A stretch of 7,394 nt of DNA from Francisellaceae bacterium (GTDB taxonomy: Bacteria; Pseudomonadota; Gammaproteobacteria; Berkiellales; Berkiellaceae). The stretch is taken from assembly GCA_023266415.1 (NCBI GenBank), contig JAHFQG010000057.1:1-7394 (forward strand), given 5' to 3'. The position numbers were made by a program, and so were the translations under genes. The notes beneath the pieces are model-generated. The model had not been told where the DNA came from, searched no databases, and saw only the letters and a program-made list of their open reading frames with translations. Positions 1 to 6,018 of this stretch are shown one piece after another (the first letter of the stretch is position 1; each line of letters begins with the position of its first letter).

Positions 1-887
1 CCGAGGAAGCCCGAAAAGAACAGGCTCGTTTGGCGGAAGAAGCCCGAAAAGCAGAGGGGGCTTTACTTCAATCTTCCCCTCCAGTAATCTTATCAAAACA
101 ACCAGTCCCCCCCCCTACCCACACCTCTTTAGATTTTTCAAGCTTCTTAGAACAACGATTGCTTGAGCGACAAACCAATTTTTTCAAACAATATCCCCGT
201 CTGGGCCCCTCTTCAGGGGAATCTGTTGGAATATTCCGAACATCCATACAAATTCGTCTTTGGTGCGAAACGTATATTCTAACGAAGCTTGGTTTCGCAG
301 ATCCAGGACTTTCAGACCCTTTTTCTTGTTTTAAAGCTGATCTACACACGTTTAAAATACTCAAAGCTTTGATCAGTACTGGAAAAATATACTTAGATAT
401 GGCAGCCCCGGATGATCCTGAAGATGCCTTGCTGGCACTTTCTATTCCAGAACAATTGAGTTATAGCGCTAACAAACCAAATGTCTTTGAGTTGATCCAA
501 GCGGTAAAAATGCTTCAGGTCCTCCAAACAGCGGCGTCAACCGCTGTTCTTAACCAAGAGATACTAGAGGCTTGGATAACCAACATCTCCCAAATAAATT
601 ATGCCAGTTATATAGGGTTTTATCGAAATTTGCTGCTCTTATGGGGGATGATGACGCGTTGGGATATGACCCAAACGCAGCCTTCAGAAGTCGACATTCC
701 AGGTATTGCGCGTATTGTGGAAAGTATTGCCCAATATAAGGGATTTGAATATAACCTTCAGCCCCTGCTGTGGAAGATCTCGGCTCATCTTAACCAAATT
801 TCTTCTGAAAATCCTGATTTTCAGAAACAAAAACAAGCATTACACAGTGTAATACAAGTCAACCCTAAAAAGAGCCTACATGTATGA
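1..887 (+). CDS. Uncharacterised coiled-coil/helical protein, 5' end outside window
   Basis: The reading frame is open from the left edge (first full codon at 3), so the gene starts upstream. 294 residues are visible. A TTG at 30 could serve as a start, but the same Glu/Ala/Arg/Lys pattern continues before it, so I treat the gene as truncated by the window. Visible residues 1-18 form a charged repeat (EEARK twice, 11 residues apart) typical of a long helix or coiled coil. Residues 24-42 are a Ser/Pro-rich linker with PVPPP. The rest is a mostly helical domain with scattered aromatics and no obvious catalytic motif. No membrane segment is visible; a signal peptide cannot be judged without the N-terminus. 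The TGA at 885-887 overlaps the next ATG at 884, so the two genes are probably co-translated and their products may work together. I do not recognise the family. A cytoplasmic scaffold or a secreted effector are possibilities only. Confidence 0.8.
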   Translation, partial: EEARKEQARLAEEARKAEGALLQSSPPVILSKQPVPPPTHTSLDFSSFLEQRLLERQTNFFKQYPRLGPSSGESVGIFRTSIQIRLWCETYILTKLGFADPGLSDPFSCFKADLHTFKILKALISTGKIYLDMAAPDDPEDALLALSIPEQLSYSANKPNVFELIQAVKMLQVLQTAASTAVLNQEILEAWITNISQINYASYIGFYRNLLLLWGMMTRWDMTQTQPSEVDIPGIARIVESIAQYKGFEYNLQPLLWKISAHLNQISSENPDFQKQKQALHSVIQVNPKKSLHV

Positions 888-3508
888 AACGTATCCAACT
901 TATTCCCCAAAGTTCAAGCCATTTAAAAGAAGGCGAGCAGTTTGCTCAGGCCATAGCGGAAGATTATCTTGAAAACCCTGCGATCTTATTGGTTGCCCAA
1001 AACCATGTTGGATTTTTTATCAACAACCTAGACATTCTAACTCGGTTAAATGACAAAGAGCTGGAGCCCCTTTCCAATCCGGCTATTTTCTTGTCTCGAG
1101 ATGCCCCGTTAAATCAGTTTATATGCTCTCGTATCCGTACAGAAACTTACCTGAATTTGACGATATTTAATCAAATTGTCCATTTAAAAAAGACTCCCTC
1201 GTTAAAAGAACAAACCATTATTTTACAAGTTCTTATAAGAAAATTGTGGGAAATATTAAGTCCCTATATAGGATCTATTGTTTTTACAGCCAAAGATAAG
1301 AAACAGGAAGATATTTTAGCAGATTATCCTTTGTATCTTTTATATATGGTACTGTGTGACCTATTAGGATACACAAAGGGACAGATATCTGCTCCGCATT
1401 TAGATTTTTGTTACAAGCAAATACAAGCAGTTATCGCCCCATATCATCCGGATATACCATTTCCTTCATTAGAGGAAATGGACTTATCCAAGCTGCTCAA
1501 ACATCCTGAATTTTATATCAAATCTCACACGATGTTTGCCCAGATCATCCAAACCTTGTTGGCTCCCAGAGACACTGTATGGTCACTTGAGACTTTATAT
1601 GAGTTATTTGGCAAACAAATAACGGCAACGCTTCAAATTCTACAATCTTTGTATGTAGTGAGTGATTTTGTCTATCCATATCCCCCTTATGCTGTGCAGT
1701 TGCTTCCTCTGTTGATCCCTCAAGCAGCATTACACAAACAATTGCATGATATTTCATGTGAGCTGCCAAAATTATCTGTAGATACTGCCCCTTCAGCCTT
1801 GTATGAACAATTGTTAGGAAGGGTACTGGCGCTTTGGGAGCAGGTAACGCCAGATTTATCGATATTGGCTCAAAACCAAATTGCCCGAATTTTTGATGCC
1901 TTTTTGAAGCATCTTCAAGAGGTGATTAAACACAACGATAAAAAGCCGACCATCATAGACGCTACTTTACAACCCTTGGTTTATTTGGTCGAAATATTGC
2001 AGCACGGCATTCAGCATATAGCAAGACAGGTGGTTCAAAAAATCAATACTGAGTTAGACGAAAAACTAACCCAAGTGCGCCTATCCAGTTATACGTGCGT
2101 GCGTCAATCTCCCAATAACAAGACCATTGAACGACATTACTTAGATTATCTTCAATTTACCCTAACGCCGTTTAATGAAAAATCGATTTTAAGGTTCCCT
2201 GCCAAACAACCCTTTTTATATGGTACGGAAATTGCTCACGGAACTCATGATTTTTCTGAGAGCATTCAACATTTTTGGTTGAACCGTATAATAGGTACTA
2301 TGCAGAACAGTTTAGAAATAATTAAAAAGGTAAATCTCCAGAACCCTGCGTCACCCAGCTCTTTCGAGTTAATATATGGGATGCTCCGAAAACAATACAA
2401 GGAAATACAGTTATTTGGCTCAGAAAACACCCCTATAACAGACTGTGTAAAAAAACAGTTTGCTGACATGTTCTCCTATTTAATGGATGTCTATAAGGAA
2501 TCACTTCTAGGCTCATGGGACCCTCAAATATCGCTTTTTGACCAACTGTACGAAAACTGTTTACGCCCTACCCTTTTTTCAGCGGTATGCTATTCACTGC
2601 ATCAAATATCATCCAAAAGTATTAAAGAAATTTGTAATTCCCTGAATACCATGATGCTCCAAGAGATAACCAGCCACTCAAAACCTATAGCTCCTCTAGA
2701 ACGTTCTGCCCCTCAAGAACAGTATTTAGAGATAGAAGCGTTTTTACAAGGAAAATTTAATCCAGAAATGTCAGTTGTCGAACTCGAAAAACTGGCATTT
2801 GCCTTAAGCCAACATCAAGAACACTATTTGGCTTTTTTAGCGTATACCCGTTTCTTGGTTCAATTCCCCACCCCTAAAACATACAGCGAACGGATTGCCA
2901 TGGCCTGGCGTTGGATCCGCTTTGCCCATTTGGCCAATATTTTAAACTCGCATCAAAACAATGAAGCGTTTTTTGCCGTCTATTGTAGTATTGAGCAACT
3001 AACATTGGATACCCGATTTCCTTGGGTAGAAAAAATCATAAATATACTGGAAGAAAATCCCTTGGTATCTTTCTCAAAAACGCTTCAGAAGGAAATAAAA
3101 AGCATTTTTTATAAAGAAATTCTTTATCGATTAAATAAAACCTTACCAGACACACTGCCAGAAGAAGAAAAAGAAGCCCATTTATTACGTTTTTTTGAGA
3201 CACACCAATTATGTCAGCTGGGTCTTGAAACACCTAAAAAGGCAGAAAAAAAATTAGCCAAACCCGATTATACAGGGGACATTCTGAGATTGCAGAAGGA
3301 ATTAGAAACCCTTGAAGAAGTATTTAAGAAATTTCCCCCACAATCGGAACTGTGTGCCTCTTTAAAATCCGCCCAAGAGAATGAAAAAAAACAGTTAAAT
3401 ACGTTAGAACAATATCGCATGCGACACAACCAATCCGAAAAGATTCTGCAAGAAAAATTAGAAAAAGAGCAAGAAACAGAAAGGAAGCTCATGGCTGTTA
3501 AATTATAA
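884..3508 (+). CDS. Large uncharacterised helical protein with C-terminal coiled coil (874 aa)
   Basis: A long uninterrupted frame runs from ATG 884 to TAA 3506-3508. The ATG overlaps the preceding stop (ATGA); a weak GAG-type ribosome site at about 871-874 and this coupling support the start. The protein is rich in Leu, Gln, Ile and Lys and looks helical throughout. It has no signal peptide and no run of hydrophobic residues long enough for a convincing membrane span. I see no nucleotide-binding, protease or nuclease motif. Residues about 785-874 are a highly charged Glu/Lys/Gln tail with heptad-like spacing, broken by a FPPQ turn near 817-820, and predict a coiled coil. The middle has segments reminiscent of helical-repeat folds, but I cannot assign one. 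The gene is AT-rich compared with the operon to the right. Together with its upstream partner it may form a complex or a lineage-specific effector/structural pair; this is inference from coupling and shared helical character. Confidence 0.88.
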   Translation: MKRIQLIPQSSSHLKEGEQFAQAIAEDYLENPAILLVAQNHVGFFINNLDILTRLNDKELEPLSNPAIFLSRDAPLNQFICSRIRTETYLNLTIFNQIVHLKKTPSLKEQTIILQVLIRKLWEILSPYIGSIVFTAKDKKQEDILADYPLYLLYMVLCDLLGYTKGQISAPHLDFCYKQIQAVIAPYHPDIPFPSLEEMDLSKLLKHPEFYIKSHTMFAQIIQTLLAPRDTVWSLETLYELFGKQITATLQILQSLYVVSDFVYPYPPYAVQLLPLLIPQAALHKQLHDISCELPKLSVDTAPSALYEQLLGRVLALWEQVTPDLSILAQNQIARIFDAFLKHLQEVIKHNDKKPTIIDATLQPLVYLVEILQHGIQHIARQVVQKINTELDEKLTQVRLSSYTCVRQSPNNKTIERHYLDYLQFTLTPFNEKSILRFPAKQPFLYGTEIAHGTHDFSESIQHFWLNRIIGTMQNSLEIIKKVNLQNPASPSSFELIYGMLRKQYKEIQLFGSENTPITDCVKKQFADMFSYLMDVYKESLLGSWDPQISLFDQLYENCLRPTLFSAVCYSLHQISSKSIKEICNSLNTMMLQEITSHSKPIAPLERSAPQEQYLEIEAFLQGKFNPEMSVVELEKLAFALSQHQEHYLAFLAYTRFLVQFPTPKTYSERIAMAWRWIRFAHLANILNSHQNNEAFFAVYCSIEQLTLDTRFPWVEKIINILEENPLVSFSKTLQKEIKSIFYKEILYRLNKTLPDTLPEEEKEAHLLRFFETHQLCQLGLETPKKAEKKLAKPDYTGDILRLQKELETLEEVFKKFPPQSELCASLKSAQENEKKQLNTLEQYRMRHNQSEKILQEKLEKEQETERKLMAVKL

Positions 3509-3529
3509 CTGCTTACGCTTCACCCTCTT

Positions 3530-3560
3530 CTGGACCCTACTCCCTTCGATGGGGTGACAA
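3530..3560 (-). repeat. Decayed copy of the hairpin element, reverse orientation
   Basis: The segment starts CTGGACCC and ends GGGGTGACAA, matching the two ends of the reverse-orientation element at 3900-3927, but the central stem is degraded (TACTCCC in place of CAGC). It abuts the forward array head to head: its terminal TGACAA and the TTGTCA that opens the first forward copy form a small inverted repeat around 3555-3572. Confidence 0.6.
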
Positions 3561-3567
3561 AATCACT

Positions 3568-3706
3568 TGTCATGCCAGTGAAAACTGGCATCCAGTCCCA
3601 TCATTGTCATGCCAGCGGAGGCTGGCATCCAGTTCCATCATTGTCATGCCAGCGGAGGCTGGCATCCAGTTCCATCATTGTCATGCCAGCGAAGGCTGGC
3701 ATCCAG
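3568..3706 (+). repeat. Four tandem copies of a 28-bp REP-like hairpin element, 37-bp period
   Basis: Copies begin at 3568, 3605, 3642 and 3679, an exact period of 37. Each has a 28-base core, and the first three are followed by a nine-base spacer (TTCCATCAT, or TCCCATCAT after copy 1). The core starts TGTC and ends CCAG. Inside it, arms ATGCCAGC and GCTGGCAT pair perfectly over 8 bp around a four-base loop (GGAG in copies 2 and 3, GAAG in copy 4). Copy 1 has arms ATGCCAGT and ACTGGCAT with loop GAAA, so the innermost C:G pair has become T:A with pairing kept. The type resembles the extragenic palindromes found dispersed in many proteobacterial genomes. No transposase that might move them is in the window. 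Position between convergent genes fits a role in transcript ending or 3'-end protection, but that is inference. Confidence 0.93.
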
Positions 3707-3711
3707 AAACA

Positions 3712-3725
3712 CTAGGATGTCCTAG
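3712..3725. repeat. Short perfect palindrome (6-bp arms, 2-base centre)
   Basis: CTAGGA and TCCTAG flank a central TG, immediately after the last forward hairpin copy. It lies within a stretch of about 27 bases (3707-3733) that has no counterpart on the other side of the large inverted repeat, so it may be an insertion relative to the mirror arm. Confidence 0.5.
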
Positions 3726-3733
3726 GAAGCCCA

Positions 3734-3899
3734 TTCTTTAATTAGGCTGGCAGAACTCGGTCGGATAACCCTTGTTCGCTGGCCCTTCTAACCCTTACCC
3801 CCAGTGTTTCACGAAAAACTTTCTAAATCTGGAAAAAATTCGTTATTAGGGGCCAAGAACAAGTGGTAACCGAGCGAGTATCTGCTAGCTAAGGAAGGA
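3734..3899. repeat. Long imperfect inverted repeat between the two hairpin arrays
   Basis: Arm 3755-3785 matches the reverse complement of 3849-3879 with about five mismatches and one gap. Shared blocks are ACTCG, TCGG, CTTGTTC and TGGCCC. Weaker matching (TTAG, CT, GCAGA) extends the arms outward to about 3734 and 3899. The loop of about 63 bases (3786-3848) has no open frame or recognisable RNA. The flanking hairpin arrays point in opposite directions, so the repeat sits at the centre of a larger mirror arrangement. It could be a degraded inverted duplication, a MITE-like element or a structured transcript; the sequence alone does not decide. Confidence 0.6.
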
Positions 3900-4090
3900 C
3901 TGGACCCCAGCCTTCGCTGGGGTGACAAATAAGTACACTGGAGTGACAAAGAAGAGCAAAAAGGCTGACGGAAGGACTGGATGCCAGCCTCCGCTGGCAT
4001 GACAAATAAGTACACTAGAGTGACAAAAAAGAGCAAAAGGGCTGACGAAAGGATCTGGATGCCAGCCTGCGCTGGGGGTAACCAATAAGC
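3893..4090 (-). repeat. 77-78-bp tandem repeat (about 2.5 units) with embedded reverse hairpin elements
   Basis: Units start near 3893, 3970 and 4047, each opening with a GAAGGACTGGA-like block; the third has a one-base insertion and ends early near 4090. Each unit carries one hairpin element in reverse orientation (CTGG start, TGACA end). Unit 1 arms are ACCCCAGC and GCTGGGGT (loop CTTC). Unit 2 arms are ATGCCAGC and GCTGGCAT (loop CTCC). Both pair perfectly, although two positions per arm differ. Unit 3 (loop CTGC) has ATGCCAGC facing GCTGGGGG, so its outer pairs are broken. The linker of about 50 bases is nearly identical in units 1 and 2 (AAATAAGTACACT, GTGACAAA, GAGCAAAA, GGCTGACG), which points to recent tandem duplication of element plus linker. 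Confidence 0.9.
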
Positions 4091-4149
4091 AGTTACGTTA
4101 CATTAAAAATTTAAATACTCTTGTAACCCCCGTACTTGAATATTTTCTG

Positions 4150-4305
4150 CTAAAAAATAAGATTTTGAACCGGGATAGCTGCATATTTTTCTTGAAAACA
4201 CCTGGCTAACGTTGTTTTACCACATTGCCTGGGACCAATGAGGGCCACAGCAGGTTGCACTTGAAAAGTAAACTCTATTTGGTGTAGATACTCGATTCTA
4301 TCCAT
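4150..4305 (-). pseudogene. Remnant of an AAA_14/DUF4143-type ATPase gene (51 codons, Walker A only)
   Basis: Read from ATG at 4305, the minus strand gives MDRIEYLHQIEF, then PAVALIGPRQCGKTTLAR, then a stop (TAG, 4150-4152) after 51 codons. The VALIGPRQCGKTTLAR block is a Walker A loop with the GPRQxGKTTLAR signature of the AAA_14 ATPases that usually carry a C-terminal DUF4143 domain and run to roughly 400 residues. The Walker B motif, the rest of the ATPase and DUF4143 are all absent, and the frames below 4150 show nothing from the family before the 77-base repeat array begins. It is therefore a 3'-truncated relic rather than a working enzyme. The start has only a weak GAGAA-like ribosome site, and a 12-bp inverted repeat lies directly upstream. 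A translated small peptide is possible but unsupported. Confidence 0.75.
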
Positions 4306-4314
4306 TTATTTCTC

Positions 4315-4347
4315 ATGAAAATTGAGCGACGACCACTCAATTTTCAT
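4315..4347 (-). terminator. Perfect 12-bp inverted repeat after tatD, candidate terminator
   Basis: ATGAAAATTGAG (4315-4326) and CTCAATTTTCAT (4336-4347) are exact reverse complements separated by nine bases. The hairpin lies 11 bases past the tatD stop, where the operon should end. On the minus strand it is followed by GAGAAATAAATGG, not by a T-run, and the stem is AT-rich, so it is not a standard intrinsic terminator. It may instead protect the 3' end, or be an operator for the relic ATPase gene that starts at 4305. Confidence 0.45.
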
Positions 4348-4358
4348 TGTAAGTCTTC

Positions 4359-5141
4359 TCAAGGTTTTTTGCAAATTGTCCCAGGAAATATAGTCAAAAA
4401 ATTTTGTGTGGTTTGTTCAGCCACGGCTTCTACTGAAATGCCTCGTAGAAGAGCCAGGCATTCTGCCACATACCGCGTATACCCAGGATAATTAGGTTTC
4501 CCTCGATAAGGCACAGGTGCCAACCAAGGACTGTCCGTTTCCACTAAAATAGTGGTTAAAGGAATTTTCTTAGCCACCTCTTGTAAAAGAGTCGCATTTT
4601 TAAAGGTGAGAATACCTGAAAAAGAAATATAAAATCCCATGTCAATGGCTTTTTCAGCCATTTCCAGCGACTCTGTAAAACAATGTAACACACCCCGAGC
4701 CCCGCCCTCTTCTTTTAATAACCGCAAAGTATCTTCTCGAGCCTCGCGTGTATGGACAATAAGAGGCAAATCGGATTTTTTAGAGGCCTGAATATGCACC
4801 CGAAAACTCTCTTGTTGCGCTGCACGATGTTCTGGCTCTGTACGAAAATAATCGAGCCCTGTTTCGCCGAGAGCCACTACCTTGGGATGAGCCGCTAAGG
4901 TACACAACTCAGATACTGTCGGCACGTCTTTCGCATCATTTGGATGAACGCCTACCGATATCCAAACTCGTGTATGCGTGTCCGCAATGGTTTGTAACGT
5001 GGGATGTTCGGACAGTTCTACCCCCACACATAAAAAACCATCCACCCCCAAGGTGTTGGCCTCTTTGAGCACACCGGATAAATCACCCCCATAGGGGGTT
5101 AAGTCAAGTTTATCTAAGTGACAGTGAGAGTCAATGAGCAT
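4359..5141 (-). CDS. ycfH: TatD-family metal-dependent DNase (YcfH-like)
   Basis: TatD-family hydrolases are TIM-barrel metal-dependent deoxyribonucleases; YcfH is the E. coli member next to holB. The family motifs are present in order: DSHCHLD at the N-terminus (metal-binding His pair), GVHPND, ALGETGLDYF (metal-bridging Glu), LIVHTREA and VLHCFTE (metal-binding His), FYISFSGI, ETDSPWLAPVPYRGKPNYP (catalytic Asp), then a C-terminal helix ending TTQNFLTIF. From this start the protein has 260 residues, normal for the family. An in-frame ATG at 5153 would add MLNN, but its only AGG is directly against the start codon. The ATG at 5141 gives the usual MLIDSHCHLD beginning, with AGGA about 11 bases upstream. 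It overlaps the holB end by 11 bases (23 with the longer start), so it is the last gene of the operon and probably translationally coupled. All expected metal ligands are there, so it should be active. Confidence 0.95.
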   Translation of the reverse strand: MLIDSHCHLDKLDLTPYGGDLSGVLKEANTLGVDGFLCVGVELSEHPTLQTIADTHTRVWISVGVHPNDAKDVPTVSELCTLAAHPKVVALGETGLDYFRTEPEHRAAQQESFRVHIQASKKSDLPLIVHTREAREDTLRLLKEEGGARGVLHCFTESLEMAEKAIDMGFYISFSGILTFKNATLLQEVAKKIPLTTILVETDSPWLAPVPYRGKPNYPGYTRYVAECLALLRGISVEAVAEQTTQNFLTIFPGTICKKP

Positions 5142-6018
5142 ATTGTTCAGCATCCTGTCTTAAAAAAGCACGCCATCTTTCCCCCCAATATGTACTCATC
5201 CAACGTACATTGCTTATGCCATTTGGGTTATCTTGCTGTAAAGCATGCATAAAATCTGTCCATGCTGACAACGATTTTTGAATCGCAAAAGCAGAAGGGA
5301 TGGGTAGTACACATCGAGCCGGTTGGTCGATGGCCTGATAAGATACGTCAAGCAATAATTGCAGCCAGAGTGTCCGAAAATCGTCCCAGGTGTCTTTAGA
5401 CAGCATGGTCGGCATTTGGGCTATAAGCAGCTCTTCCAGCCATGTTTTCCAAACAATTTCATTTTCTATCCAACGGAAGGCGTTTAAGGGACCGCCCTGG
5501 GCCAATTGAAGAGCTTGCTTCAAGAGTGCCTCTGTTTTTTGAGGATATTGAGGTTTGAGCCAAGATAACGCTTCTAATACAGTGACTTTGGGGACACGAA
5601 CCACTTGGCAACGGCTTAAAATGGTGGGTAGTAAGGTATCCGACGTATTTGACAGTAACAACCACAGTAAATTTCCTAAAGGTTCTTCCAAGTGTTTCAG
5701 CAAAGCTTGTTGGGCGGGAATACTTAAGGTATCGAGGGCTTCGATCACCACCACTTTTTGGGTGGCGGTTTGTTCGGTGAAGGCCAAAACATCACGCACA
5801 TTATCGATACTGGCTTTGGGGGGGATGACTCGATACTGTGGGTGAGCAAAATTTTCTAAGGTGGTAGGATATATTTTCAGGTGGTGGAGGGCAATGCACG
5901 TGGCCAGATGTTTTTTACCCCAACCTGGGATCCCCATGAATAGATAGGCATGGTTTCGCATAGATTGCCAATAGGTCCAGAATGCGGTTTGCCAAGGGTA
6001 AGGGGTTAGGAGAGCCAT
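5131..6018 (-). CDS. holB: DNA polymerase III subunit delta prime
   Basis: Delta prime is the stator of the clamp loader that places the sliding clamp on primed DNA during replication. The 295-residue product has the AAA+ layout. An N-terminal PYPWQTAFW stretch is followed by a P-loop-like AYLFMGIPGWGKKHLA (residues 24-39), the switch region VIPPKASIDNVRDV, a Walker B-position strand KVVVIEALDTLS, the AQQALLKHLEEP helix, a sensor-1 strand, ILSRCQ (133-138, the SRC arginine used in trans) and a helical C-terminal domain. The P-loop ends GKK, not GKS/T; delta prime often does not bind ATP, so this is compatible with function. The four-cysteine zinc module normally placed after the P-loop is absent: residues 40-63 hold one Cys only. 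I chose ATG 6018 over an upstream in-frame ATG at 6084 because the family begins just before the PYPWQ segment and AGG lies nearby. The start overlaps the tmk end by 13 bases. Confidence 0.93.
   Translation of the reverse strand: MALLTPYPWQTAFWTYWQSMRNHAYLFMGIPGWGKKHLATCIALHHLKIYPTTLENFAHPQYRVIPPKASIDNVRDVLAFTEQTATQKVVVIEALDTLSIPAQQALLKHLEEPLGNLLWLLLSNTSDTLLPTILSRCQVVRVPKVTVLEALSWLKPQYPQKTEALLKQALQLAQGGPLNAFRWIENEIVWKTWLEELLIAQMPTMLSKDTWDDFRTLWLQLLLDVSYQAIDQPARCVLPIPSAFAIQKSLSAWTDFMHALQQDNPNGISNVRWMSTYWGERWRAFLRQDAEQYAH

Larger units (their letters stand above)
3509..4358. other. 850-base intergenic region between convergent genes, filled with repeats
   Basis: No intact gene lies here. It separates the plus-strand pair from the minus-strand mltG-tmk-holB-tatD operon. 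From left to right it contains a decayed hairpin element, a four-copy 37-base hairpin array, a short palindrome, a long imperfect inverted repeat, a 77-base tandem array carrying the same hairpin in reverse orientation, a truncated ATPase gene and a 12-bp inverted repeat. The stretch 4091-4149 is AT-rich and shows nothing I can name. Minus-strand open frames across 3809-4085 translate the repeats themselves and are not genes. Confidence 0.85.

Noticed and set aside
3568..3706. CRISPR array
   Set aside because: The spacers are only nine bases long and nearly identical, and the repeat is a strong near-perfect hairpin. There are no variable spacers of about 30 bases and no cas genes.
3734..3899. 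tRNA or other known structured RNA in the long inverted repeat
   Set aside because: No cloverleaf, T-loop or anticodon-arm pattern could be placed, and the loop matches no RNA I can recognise.
3809..4085. Overlapping minus-strand open frames of 75 and 66 codons in the repeat block
   Set aside because: Their proteins are translations of the hairpin repeats (recurring MPAEAGIQ- and GWHP-like segments). There is no ribosome site or family match, and they lie within repeats in two different frames.
5555..5845. Plus-strand open frame of 96 codons opposite holB
   Set aside because: It lies entirely antisense to a well-supported gene, has no family features, and is best explained as a shadow frame. 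The same applies to the plus-strand frame at 6379-6669 opposite tmk and to the minus-strand frames inside the left gene pair.
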